Part shown: piece by piece, positions 35,166-46,140 of the stretch
Layout of the letters: each line of letters opens with the position of its first letter
Position numbering within the stretch: position 1 is the first letter of the stretch
Assembly: GCA_037903355.1 (NCBI GenBank)
Contig: JBAJFE010000004.1
Coordinates: 4,014,001 to 4,078,000 of the forward strand
DNA length: 64,000 bases
Reading direction: 5' to 3'
Source: Trichuris trichiura
Taxonomy: Eukaryota; Nematoda; Enoplea; Trichinellida; Trichuridae
Position numbers and translations under genes: made by a program
Notes under the pieces: model-generated
The model's database searches: none
The model's input: only the letters and a program-made list of their open reading frames with translations
What the model was told of the DNA's origin: nothing

Positions 35166-36345
35166 GACAGTGTCTATCATTACAGACCATCATGTGAACA
35201 CGAGAAGACACTTCACTATGAGGTGTGATGATGAGGAACATGTGACCATCATGTGATCATAACTGCTCACTACAACAATGAGGTCAAATAGAGTTCATGA
35301 GGAAAGATCACCGCTTCGTGGCGTGAAATGTTGTACGCTTTAGCGAATCAGCTTTATCAAACAACGTAGTTAGCTGAGGTCTCCGTAAGGTCCCATATAT
35401 TTTCCGCACACAGAGCAGCACTGAAAATTTGGCCATTTTAAACAACATCTGAGCGTTAAGCGCTTTAATGGAGCATTCCATAACTTTTCCCAGACGCTTT
35501 CCGAATTCCAAGTATACTGCTAAAAAAGTTCTGAGTTGTTTCTCAGAAACGGTGAGTTCAGAGCACCAGGGTGGATTCATTTCTTGAAATGAATCGCAGG
35601 TATAGCGTCGATTATAAGCTTCTGTTTCCAAGGTATGGGCAAGGAAAATGGTTGAACGTCATGTACATAGAGTAATTGCTGAGCTGGCTTCCATGCTTCA
35701 TTAGAAAAGAATTCATTGGATGTCCTGATGAATACACGACAAACCGAACTATGAAGGAGAGGGAGAGAGAGACGCAAGAGGACGACACATGCGCAGTATT
35801 CACACTGACCGCCACCACCAGCAATGACCGCTTTATATACCTTTTCTCTGAGTAAATACCTCGGGGCATTGCATAATTGCCTGTTTGCCACGTGCTTCCC
35901 TAATTGCCGAAGTAAAATGATTGGTCAGTTTGGCCACGGCTAACTTCCGGTGACCTTTCTTGTGACTGCCGTGGTCACATGAGCTTGTTTGCCACGTACT
36001 TTCCTAATTGTCGAAGTAAAATGATTGGTCAGTTTGGCCACGGATAACTTCGGTGACCTGCCTCGTGACTGCCGTGATCACATGAGCACTTGTTTATTAC
36101 ACGTAGCTTATGACTAATCAATCGGCAATGCGGAAATGGAAATAACACATGGGCGTTACTTTCCATTCATTCATACCCATCACTGTGGAGGTACATCTGC
36201 TGTCTGACTATAGCCCGCAGTGAAATTGACCGCATTGAATGGAAGTTTTTCTCGCTGCGATTAAGTTGAAGAAGTGCCCTCTCAGCTGAAGAGTAGAGAA
36301 AGTAGGTTCAGTCGAATAAACGCTTTTCCATCAACCACGTACACT
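35165..36345 (-). repeat. Right arm of the large inverted duplication
   Basis: Reverse complement of 18352-19400 with few differences. The exon-like frame (SELTVSEKQLRTFLAVYLEF, KRLGKVMECSIKALNAQMLF) sits at about 35600-35400 and WKPAQQLLYVHDVQPFS at about 35690. One base shifts the frame between these two pieces relative to the left arm. The arm lies upstream of tandem unit 3 in the transcription sense inferred from the TATA box. Confidence 0.8.
35825..36090 (-). promoter_or_regulatory. Candidate core promoter of the right arm with duplicated upstream segment
   Basis: On the minus strand: TATATAAAG at about 35832-35840, a CACGTG box at 35889-35894 and a CCAAT box at 35920-35924, as in the left arm. 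A further copy of the upstream segment follows at a spacing of 104 bp, with its CCAAT at 36024-36028 and a degraded CACGTA. The left arm has only one copy. Confidence 0.6.
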
Positions 36346-37715
36346 GTCTTTTCTGTACAGAACATTGATACATAACCTGAACAAAAAGGAGGCAGTATTA
36401 TTTTGAAACTTACGCTACGCTCAGCTCCAGTGCTCTTTAGCCTTCGATTAGGCGCACAATGGCTAAGGAGCGCAGATGTGTTCTTCTGGTGTGGGAAAAC
36501 AATTGATGAGCGGTAAGGTGCCAGCTTTTTTGGGCGGACGATTTAGCCAAAATGAAATTGAAAATTGTACACGAAAAAGTAGTTTTACATCTTCGCAGCT
36601 ATTAAATGGGGCCACTGGATGGGAAGCAAGTTCAGTAAGCAATAGGTGGTTTTGCTGCGGTTATTTTGACTTGAATCCTAAGGGAAAAGTTTTATATAGA
36701 CATTACTAAGCATCAATGCTTGACAATAAAACGAAGGGCTTTGATAGAAACGATTAACTACAGCAGTTTGTAATTTAAGTGAACGTTCAAAGTTCATTGA
36801 AATGTGAGCAGACGCATTGGAAATGGATTAAAGGTACGAAGAAGTATTGAGTGATCAATTGCTCAAATCGGGCAACATTAGCTATGAATTCATGAAAGGC
36901 TGCTGGAGGGTGAACAGGGCAGCAGTCGGCGACTTAAAGCTGCCTATGAATCGGGATGCATTAAGGTGCCGTAGAAGACGCGAAAACTTGAACATTTTTA
37001 AAAATACATTAACGGATTCGAAAATACGCGCACGCGTCAAGTGCATTAGGCTAAGATTCTATAGAAAGATTTTTGCCTAGAAAAAGACTCTTCATAATGT
37101 CAGCCAGCGAAATAATAGCATAAATAATTGGAAGTTTGTTTCGACTTTGCAGTGGCTACCAAAACGGTTGACAAATAGAGCGGGATATTCATATATCCAA
37201 GTGAAGAGATCGTCAGGGTCAGTTGGTTTTAGGATTTTGGTTGCCTTTCGTCCGAGTCATCAGATGCTTGAATTCTGAATGAATAAATCAAACAACAAAA
37301 CTGCATATTAATAGAAAGCCGTCATTTTATTACGCGACAAGATATAAGGAATTTAACGGCGAATAAACGATGATCGCTGGCAAAATTGACAAAGTGCAAA
37401 TCGTCGTCTATCTAACAATAATTGGGTTCCTCTTGGTTGTTCACATGAAGTGTATACGAGTTTGCGACGGGTATGTAAATTTTAATTTACCTTTTTGCGC
37501 TTTCAGCCTGTTCAATAATGAAAAAGCAGTATTTCGAAATCATGCAGCAAAATCCTGCAGCTGTGTGATTCTCCATCGCCGTAGTACAAGAGTCTTTAGC
37601 CTATGTTCAAAAATACATTTATTTTTGTGACTTTGACGCTTACATAGCAACTGACGGCTGTATATGCTTATCGTACTTGAAAATCGAAACAGAAAATAAC
37701 AGTATAACTTAATTA
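36346..37715. other. Gene-free stretch
   Basis: Short frames only, no family motif and no repeat I can name. Confidence 0.4.
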
Positions 37716-37723
37716 TTCTAAAC

Positions 37724-37919
37724 CAGTGTTTCTCAACGTGGGCACTGGGGCCCCCTGGGAGTCCTGGGAGATTTTAGGGGGCCCTGGAAGGGACCCTGGA
37801 GGATAATGCGGCAGGACATTGTCCCAATCAACGGTGGGTCCTGACAAGGCCTAGGGGGCCGTGGTGGGCCCTGATAAGGCCTAGGCGGCCTTCATGGCAA
37901 AAAAGGTTGAGAAACTATG
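37724..37919. mobile_element. hAT-type MITE, copy 2
   Basis: Starts CAGTGTTTCTCAACGTG and ends GGTTGAGAAACTATG, the complement of copy 1 at 16491-16702. The flanking octamers (ttctaaac and cgttagac) do not match well, so the target duplication has decayed or a rearrangement took place. It abuts the left end of repeat A copy 2. Confidence 0.88.
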
Positions 37920-37920
37920 C

Positions 37921-40900
37921 GTTAGACAAATGAACTAATCGGTAGCCCGCATCGCCTATTGCAAGCGCCAGTTTGAAGTGGTAGCACGAATTAAATGCGC
38001 CGTACCTGCACGTCGAAGCTGACATATTGTTGCGTTGAAAGTTCGGTTCAATGTTTTAGCACTTCGTTGGAACCAGTTGCTTTTATAGCTTATAAAATAT
38101 GTAGCATGAAGGTGCTTATTTTATTCTTTAAAAGCTACATTTCAGGGGAGTAGTATGTTCAAAAGTCGCTGCTAATGATGCGCTGTTTTTATTCCAAGAT
38201 TACGGCAGTCAGTTTACTTTGAAAATGCAGTCTATGCCGAAGCGCACAGAAGAATTCCATAGTTTTCACACGAGAAACTACTGCGAAACTTGCTGCCCTT
38301 ACAACACGTAAAACATGCTTCAGCTCCCATTATTTGGCTCCGACGCCTTCGCTTGGTTGACCAGCGAGATTGTTAAGCAAACATTCAGGGCAGCTTAATT
38401 CTAATAAGGTACATTAATATTATACTCTTTTCTTTCTCATTAGTCGTTTCCGTTAGACGCGTTTAAGCACTCTACTTCTGAGTAAAATCAAGTTCCCTTA
38501 GTCCAAATAAGCGCCTGTTTCTCAAATGAAACTTACTGGTCATTTTAAGCTTACCGCCGCTCAGGCCGCGGGGAGATAGTTTTAAGTTTAAGCTTAGGCT
38601 GCCTGGGGTTTCTTGGTACAAGAGAACGTGACTGTTGGTCAACCTCCAGTATTCCCGCGCGTCTAATAGAAAGGAACCTTAACTTAGTTTATTTCCTGTT
38701 CCTAAACTTAATGTTAACTCTATGTATGACAATAGGAACATGAGGCATGTGAAGCTTCATTTGTAACCTCCCACTCTAGTTTTTTTCGTTGCAATCACAA
38801 TTGTAGCATCCAGAGCCTGACACTAGTTCCATTTGATAAATCATAGAGACCTTGGATGAGTACCTTATTGTCTTTAAAGGGAGTCAGTCCTTCGTCTATC
38901 CCTTTTTAGATTGCTTCTTACTGTTTAATTACTACAGTCCCTGGGATATACTTTTAAGTAAAGTGTGTAATAGCCATGCTTGGTTTTCTTGGTCAATAGA
39001 GCTTTCCACTCAGTTAATTATTGCATATAATTGGCAGCTTCTTTACTCTTTTATTACGGATTTCCTGTTTTTCATCTGAAAGTTTTCTGCAGAGCTTTTT
39101 AACCCTAACCTTGGGCCGCCTTCAGCGCAAACAGCCAAACAAACAAAGCTATAGCAAAAGCTCTCTTTGCCTTCACCAGGTTTGGCTGGTGAAAAGCTTT
39201 TCCGTATTACCAAACGACGGGATTTCCTGTTGAGTGGATGCTTTGCTCATCGAAATTAACTCCAGCTGGCCAGTGTTACTTCAGAGCAGTCTTTACGCAC
39301 TCGTTCTTAGTTAAGCTCTTCACCAGCCAATCTTGGCGAATGCAAAGAGTGGTTTTGTGACAGTTTTACGTGCTTGGTTGTTTGCGCTCAAGGATGCCAA
39401 AGTTTAGTGCCGAAAGCTTCGCAGAAACATTTATGATGAACAATGGGAAATTTGTAATAAATAAAAAATTCTCTAATACCGCTAAAGAACAAGTGGAAAC
39501 CAACTAAACATAATTCACAGCTGTGTCCAGCTGCTGCAAGTCAAAACGTAACTTTAACTGGAACGTACACTACACTGTACGCTCCCAGATAGGAATGTTC
39601 GCTTTATTTACTACCACAGAAGCCAAAAGGAGCAATAGGTTTTTTTAGAAATTTATTCATAAAAGAACACGGTTGCGAGGTGATGAACGAACCACTGGAA
39701 TACTTTATGTGACAACATGGTTTATTTCAGTCAACGAAACCACAGAAGGCGAATGAGAAAAGCGGACTAATAGTGGAGATTCATATCGAAAAAATAAGAC
39801 GAAGTTACTGCAGCATGTGAATCTGCAACTCGTACTTGAGATGCCGTTCTTTATTGGATGACTGGCTGCGTCAGTTCGTGGTAACAGCTTCAACAGATTT
39901 ACGGCTTCTTTGCATACATGTGTGGGCCACGCTTCATCGTACTGCTGCAAGCGTCTTTTTGTATGTTAGCAAAGTGCTCTCTTTTCGAGCACTAAGACCC
40001 AACGTATCGCATCGTCAGCATCTGTGTAACTGTCTTATATCATATCTTTAATATCTTTAGAGCAGTTCGCATTTTGAAAGCCTTTTATCATTCATATCAT
40101 AAACCTTCATTTTAAATAGCCATACTTCACACAACCAGTGCTCTCATGGACACAGCACTTTGCAAATGTAAAAAAGCTTTCAGCACTCCATCCATAGACT
40201 GCTTTCTCTCCGATCATATGCTCTTAACGAATATCTTCCGTCAGACCAATTTTATTGGGCCATATCATTGATGCGACTTCCAGCTTGCAACGCTCTGTGC
40301 AAAGCTTCTCGGTACATATCGTCGACGCTTATCATCAGAGGTAGTGTTTCACATATCGTGCTCTTCTCACGTTCGGTAAAAGATTACAACAGAAGGCTTT
40401 GCTGAACCGCCACTCTTCATGTTTACAGAGAGAAGAAATGAAGTATGAAACTTTGACAGCCAGTCAACACCTTATTTCAAAGTGTGTGCAGGTCCTTTGA
40501 TACTGTTACCTGCGCATCAACTTTGCTTTAACCATATAAAAATGCTTTGACATGCCATTTGAGGCTGTGCTGATTATTTTTGAAATCGTGTGTTCACGTG
40601 ACGAATGATACGCTTAAGAAAATGCAGGCGTGTCATAGATGAGCGTCACGATGATAAACATCATCGTATGCAACAATCGTAACTGTTTTATTTTTCCCGA
40701 AATCTTCAGCACTGATGACGATGCCATTATAGTAGATCGTCACAGCTGCTACCATTTCTGCAAGTCTGATCGGCTAGCCGTAAGAAAAAGTTAAATAACT
40801 GGCCTCGCTTAAGAAAAAGCATATGTCGCAATTGAAAAGGGGTTCAGAGCTTGAGGATTCTCGATCTGAACTTGACCTGCCGCGTAAAAAAAGTAACACA

Positions 40901-41059
40901 TTTAAACAGTAACTGCAGACTCTGGAAACCGGCTATCACACGTCAGTTATTCACAAGCAGCTAGCTATACATACTTGCAGTGATCGAATAGAAATCATCT
41001 CTACTTTGCCTTTTCGCTGACTAAAAAAAAGAGCTAACTGAAAGTACCCCTACCACGTC
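37921..41059 (+). repeat. Long interspersed repeat 'A', copy 2
   Basis: Colinear with 10091-13261, same orientation, about 27.8 kb away, with scattered substitutions and small indels. It contains the same nested foldback MITE. Unlike copy 1 it lacks the second ~500-bp terminal repeat and stops at about 41059 ('gtacccctacc'). No coding region is supported. Confidence 0.75.
39050..39470. mobile_element. Foldback MITE, copy 3, nested in repeat A copy 2
   Basis: Inverted halves 'taaccttgggccgccttcag' and 'gtttgcgctcaaggatgcc', with 'aggtttggctggtgaaaagc' opposed to 'agctcttcaccagccaatc'. Orthologous in position to the copy at 11230-11670. Confidence 0.7.
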
Positions 41060-42420
41060 GATTCAAATTAAGGCAGCACCCTCAGGGGAATGGACAAATT
41101 CCTGCGCATATGCAGACCTCCGTAAAAGCGGAAAGAAAGTCGCATAATCCAATGGCACATGCTAATTATATACTCTTCTTGGGCAGCCCGGATGACAGGG
41201 TATCACTTTCACTGCGAACTGATCAAATGATTTTTGAAAATCTTCTGCCCATCTTTTAAAAAGAGAGGGAAAACATTAAACAACCCTGCAGGCTCTTCGC
41301 TGCTTTAGAACTTTTGGCAATGATGTCCATCGAGACGCCGTCGACTTCCACGCACCTTTGAGGCACAAACGCGTTAATAATGTTCAGCGCGACGTGTCCG
41401 TCGCCTTACTGGTTCGTCAAAGATGCATTGAAGCGTTGCTCAAGCTTTTCACTAACTTGTTTCGACGATAAAATCTTCAGAGACTGGTTATTAAAAGAAT
41501 TTCTAAGAGACGGATGACGAATATAATGCAACGAAAGAAAATTGATCAATTATAAACCAACCTTGTACGGCGTTGGAAATAGTCTCTTTTGACAGCATGA
41601 AACCGGCCTAAATATTCAACGCTTTCAGTAAAAATGCGTTCGACGGAAGCGCTGATTTAGAAAAGATCCGCTTCGTCTTTCGAATGAAAAACTTGCTAAT
41701 GTTATTTGTGCTCAGTTGGACAACCATTCAAGCGTTATCTGTCCATTTTTATTAATTTTTTTACCACGCGACAGCATTGCAAGCCAATGGAAGGTCAATT
41801 GCCGTGCATATTTTTTTATTATTCGACGTTTTCTTTTTTCGAACGATTTAAATTTTGTAGAACGATCCTAGCTGGCGTTACTTGAGGCGAAGCAGCGGTT
41901 ACTGTTGATTAATTTGGAAATATTTCATTGAAGGAAAAAAAATATATTTTCTCGCTAATAACGAGTACTCATTTAAGCGATAGGAAGGAAAATGATACTG
42001 TAGCAATTAAAGCGCTTCCGATGTTTTAGTCAGACTGATCGAATGCACTTTAACAGCTGACGTAGAAAGGCGATCAAGAATGCAAGCAAAGAGCACATCC
42101 TGTTTTATCGTGCATCATCACTTAGCGAACTAAACTTAGCCTTAGGCATGCGTTTAAAATTTTTATAGATTTTGGACAAAGCGTTTTGCTTAGCTTGTGC
42201 GCTGCTTTGCGTAATTATGCTGCCACTGTCGAATGTATGAAGTAAAGTTTATTTTGCATAAAAAATTCTTGATAACAAAGCAGTACTGGCGTTCGACTTG
42301 ATCGCTTATAGGACCAGTCAAAATATACATCCACCCATACATCTGGTTCTTCGTTAGTTTTTGGAATCTTTAAATTCTTCCAGTTTACCATTATCGTATC
42401 TGAGGGGTTGCATTTAACAT
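41060..42420. other. Gene-free stretch
   Basis: No coding or RNA feature seen. It is AT-rich with short frames. Confidence 0.4.
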
Positions 42421-42439
42421 TTTATCCGGCATATTCACT

Positions 42440-42735
42440 GCATGCCCGGTACCATCTTTGGAAGCGGATCCTGCACGCACTTCTCCGACCAGGCAGCTGC
42501 CACGTGCGGTAGGCAGCAAGTTCCGCTTGACCGCCTATCCACCTGTCAAGGCACACTCACATATCATGGAGACCCACGTCAAGACGTACCAGCACTCATA
42601 TTTTGGCGTAAAAGCTACGATGCTGCGCATAAACTTCAGCAGGTAAGCTGACAGCGCGCACCAACGGCTACCACTGTGCACATATCTTTTTAGGAAACGT
42701 TCCGTGCGGCAGGTAGCCGCACATCATTGATTGCG
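42440..42735 (+). CDS. Candidate small two-exon gene, unknown function
   Basis: A GC-richer island with a frame reading SKFRLTAYPPVKAHSHIMET and HSYFGVKATMLRINFSR is followed by CAG|GTAAGC (about 42641). About 50 bp later comes 'atctttttag|GAAACG', which is nematode-like intron size and borders. The joined frame would continue RKRSVRQVAAHH and stop at about 42730. The start is unclear: the only ATG in this frame before the donor region is internal. No family recognised. It could equally be a chance frame in a locally GC-rich segment. Confidence 0.25.
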
Positions 42736-42739
42736 ACTG

Positions 42740-44335
42740 TTATAATATCATATCATGAAACCGTGGTGGGCCATCGATTTATTTATGCTTCTTATAAGGT
42801 AGTCCGGACAATGCAGGTTGCAAAGAACGTTGCTCACAACCATTTTCTCAAAGTTCACGAAAAAAATGGCTGAGCTACCGGCGGAGCCATCCCGTTTACC
42901 TCATGTGAGCATATCGTATTCGTACAAAATAGGCTGACGCACATGCTGCTCCTCTTTGTGTAGTAATATCTTTATTGTCAGTTCACTTGGTAAATATCTT
43001 CACACGTCCATCAAGCAAGACCGGCTTGGAGGACAAGCAAAACAAGCTGTCTAACACACCAAAGACACTTTAACCACTGCATCAGGATGACAACTTACTA
43101 GTACAGAATCCTTTACTAAAATGATAATCAGGTAGGTAGGTTAAGAAAACGTTAATGCACGCCGGACGAACTTGACTGTCATTAACTGTTTGCTTGGTGC
43201 TTGATCATCATTTTTCTCCTCTATGCTTATGATTTTTAGCTCATGCCAATATAGCGCAAGGGCGCAACTGCAATTTGACATAACATGCCATATAGCTTTA
43301 AAATGAGGCAAACGTTTGGCTTAGGAATTTAGTATTTTTACTATTTTTGTGATAACTACTTTAAAATTCAAGCGGGGTTAATTTTACCTATAATTCGTTG
43401 CATCACTACGGTGAAAAAATAAATTGACGCGCAGGTACGACTTGGAGTACTTTCGTTGTTACTGTAAACTGAGTAGCTAACTGTGCTCGTTTCTTGTTCA
43501 TTGTAATCATTTTCGCTGTGTCGTGTATGGTGTACCTGTCGCTGCAGAGTGTTAAGGCGGGCAAAAAAAGTGTTTTATGCAAGTGATAGATGATATGAAA
43601 CTCTGTTTGATGATATGAACTTGGGACCTTTTCGCGGTTCGTGAAGGACAGTGGATATTCCATTGGTAACGCGGAGTCAGTAGGTGCGTTCTATTGAAAG
43701 ATATGCTCGGTAAACGCATTCCCGGGAGCAATAATTATGCATCTGTGGGTTAACGAGCAGCCTGGCGAAATTTATTCGAAATGCAGCATGGCGCCCAACG
43801 CACGAGAACGACGTGTTGCACGAATGAACTATTATTATTGATGATATTGATACGGGACAAGCAAAGTTGAGGACTGCCGTTGACCGTCTAATTGATCTTG
43901 GCAGCTTTCCTCAAAAAAGATATGGTTAAGATATTCTGAAGCTAAATAAGTCATGCTGAGTTTTATCGCATGATATAGGTTCATACGAAAGAAAAATGTC
44001 TTGGACGTCGGACGATTTTGTGTTGCAAGGCCTTCATATGTGAGAGCTATTTGAACGATATTTATTGATGATATTTATACACGGCAAGCGGAAGTGGACA
44101 TTGCCGTCGACCGTCTCATTGATCTCAGTGGCTTTAAAGAACCATGCAATCATGTGCTGGATGATATAGGCATTCGGGAAAAAAAGCCTTTGGTTTGCAC
44201 GCAGTTACAATGTTGGAGCTGTTTCAGTGATACTGATTGAGGATATGCCACGTTTTCACAGAGGACAGCGGCATGAATCTGCTTTCATGTTGCACCGCCT
44301 GCGTTGGGGTCAACCTCATCAAGCTATGGATTGAC
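42740..44335. repeat. Mostly unassigned, with a ~223-bp direct duplication
   Basis: 43838-43905 ('gatattgatacgggacaagc', 'gccgttgaccgtctaattga') is repeated at 44061-44125 ('gatatttatacacggcaagc', 'gccgtcgaccgtctcattga'). Nothing else recognisable; no gene supported. Confidence 0.5.
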
Positions 44336-44339
44336 TGGA

Positions 44340-44520
44340 CAGGAAAGCATGTCGGCTGGCAATATGATAAAGCTCCTCAGTGGCCGATTCCAGTGAAAAT
44401 CAAGAGTGGTTTTTGATTTTTTGTTTGTTTGACCTGAAGACGGCTCAAGGCTAGGGCCCGAAGATCCGCAGGAATATTTCTGGTGTGATAACAGGATATC
44501 CGTAATAAAGAAAGAAAAAA
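44340..44520. mobile_element. Foldback MITE, half copy
   Basis: Contains 'ggctggcaatatgataaagc', 'cctgaagacggctcaaggct' and 'ggatatccgtaataaagaaag', corresponding to the right half of the element at 469-1070. The left half is missing. Confidence 0.65.
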
Positions 44521-44737
44521 CGTTATGTGAATTTTACTCCCGTTAGGAAGAAGTGAAAACAACATGCGATTAACGATATTGTATAAAGTATTACTTGCGA
44601 TGAAGGCTACGCGGAATGATTTGGTGGGCTTTGGATGACTTCCGTCATAAAAGGTGTAACATGAATAGAAACCTGTATTCCGTCAGTGCCAATTGCCAAT
44701 AAACAGTGTAATAAGCAAGAGTTCGCTGTCCCTTTGT

Positions 44738-45835
44738 ATTGGGTTGTTTGATAAGTTCGCTCCGTTTTGTTTAGAAATAAATTCTTTTTGTACGCAGTTG
44801 CTCTCATGCCAAGCAGTATATATCATTCAATACCTCTCGATGTTATGTGCAAGCGAGTACAGTTAAATTTTAGTACTGCGCTCTTGAGAAGTTTCAGCTT
44901 AACTAGAAAGATGGAGTGTCAGGTCGACAAAAAGGAGCATCTCCGACACGTGCTGCTTTTCCTGTATAACGGAGGATTAAGTGCTGTCGCAGCGGCTGAA
45001 AAGATCTAGGCGGTCTACGGGGAAGAGGCCTATCAGCGATCGAGCAGCTAGAAAGTGGTTCTCTCGCTTTAGAGAGGGAAATTTCAATCTGAGTGACAGT
45101 GTGAGGTCAGAGAGGCCTAGCGATTTTGATGAAGAGAGACTGAACGCCCTAATGCACGAAGATCCACGACAGTCGACACGCGAACTGGCTGAGAAGATTG
45201 GCTGCAGTCATGTGGCTGTGAGCCGACATTTGCTGTCTGTGGGAAAGGTACAGAAAATGGGATTATGGGTGCCACATCAGCTGAGTCGAGATGACAAAAT
45301 TCGGCGCGTTTCTGCCGCAGGTTCTCTTCTCGCTCGATACCGTCAAGCCGTGACCCAACGTCGCCCATTCTTCAGCCAGATCATCACAGGTGATGAAAAG
45401 TAGTGTCTGTTCGTCAACATGAAAGAAAGGAAGGAGTAGCTGAGTCCTGGTAAAGATCCAACCCCGCGAGCGAAGCCCAAATTGCACGAACGAAAGACTA
45501 TGCTGCCTGTCTGGTGAGATTGTGAGGGAGTTATACATTTCGAATTGCTTCCAAAAGAACCAGACTATCACCGCCACAATTTATGTGGAACAATTACGGC
45601 GTTTGGCGAGCGCAGTTCAGCATAAAAGGCAAAAGAAGCAACATGACATCATGCTGCAGCACGACAATGCCTGATCGCAAACGGCAATCATCACAAAAAC
45701 AGCCATCCAAAAATTCGGATGGGAGGTGCTTCCTCATCCGGGTTATTCTCCTGACCTTGCTCCATCCGACTATCACCTTTTCCGTTTGCTCGCTGTGAAT
45801 TTGCGCCGTTTCTTTCAATAATGACGAAGACCTCC
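44738..45835 (+). pseudogene. Mariner transposase relic, cut off by the BEL/Pao element
   Basis: A mariner-like terminal sequence ('ttgggttgtttgataagttc') lies at about 44740. The frame MECQVDKKEHLRHVLLFLYN begins at 44911. After a frame change come SDRAARKWFSRF, SERPSDFDEERLNALMHEDP, STRELAEKIGCSHVAVSRHL, WVPHQL, FFSQIITGDEK, then LQHDNA, and GWEVLPHPGYSPDLAPSDYH, the last two giving the DD34D pattern with TGDEK. At least four in-frame stops are present. The 3' terminal repeat is not seen; the sequence changes to an LTR at 45836. Confidence 0.9.
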
Positions 45836-46140
45836 TGTTGCCAATTAGGCACTGACGACGACGCGCTCACGCAGGGTCCCCCCCACCGGTTGGCAGGTAG
45901 CCAACTTACTGATTCGTGCCCTCTGGCGGGGTAGCACTCTGTGTCGCGCGGGTGGACACTCATTCGTTCTCATTAGGTCGTTTGCTCTGGTCGAGATCGC
46001 TCGGTTTTGTCTTTCGCTCGTGCTCATTTGATTGCTAAGTAAAATCAGTATCTACTCGTCGACGCCCTGCGCTACTGTATGCGCGCCGTGCATCCTTTGT
46101 TGCCAAGATTTCCGAACCAGCGTACTTCCTCCCGGCAACA
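45836..46140 (+). repeat. BEL/Pao element, 5' LTR
   Basis: It begins TGTTGCCAATTAGGCA and ends CCCGGCAACA, the inverted TG...CA pattern of LTRs. It matches 48265-48578 closely; the main length difference is a 9-bp duplication (aaattcctc) in the 3' LTR. Just after it 'ttggtgcctcgagccggga' is placed like a tRNA primer-binding site. Confidence 0.92.

Noticed and set aside
18352..36345. Interpretation of the inverted arms as Polinton/Maverick terminal repeats
   Set aside because: The 18 kb in between contains no polymerase B, retroviral-type integrase, ATPase or capsid motif on either strand.
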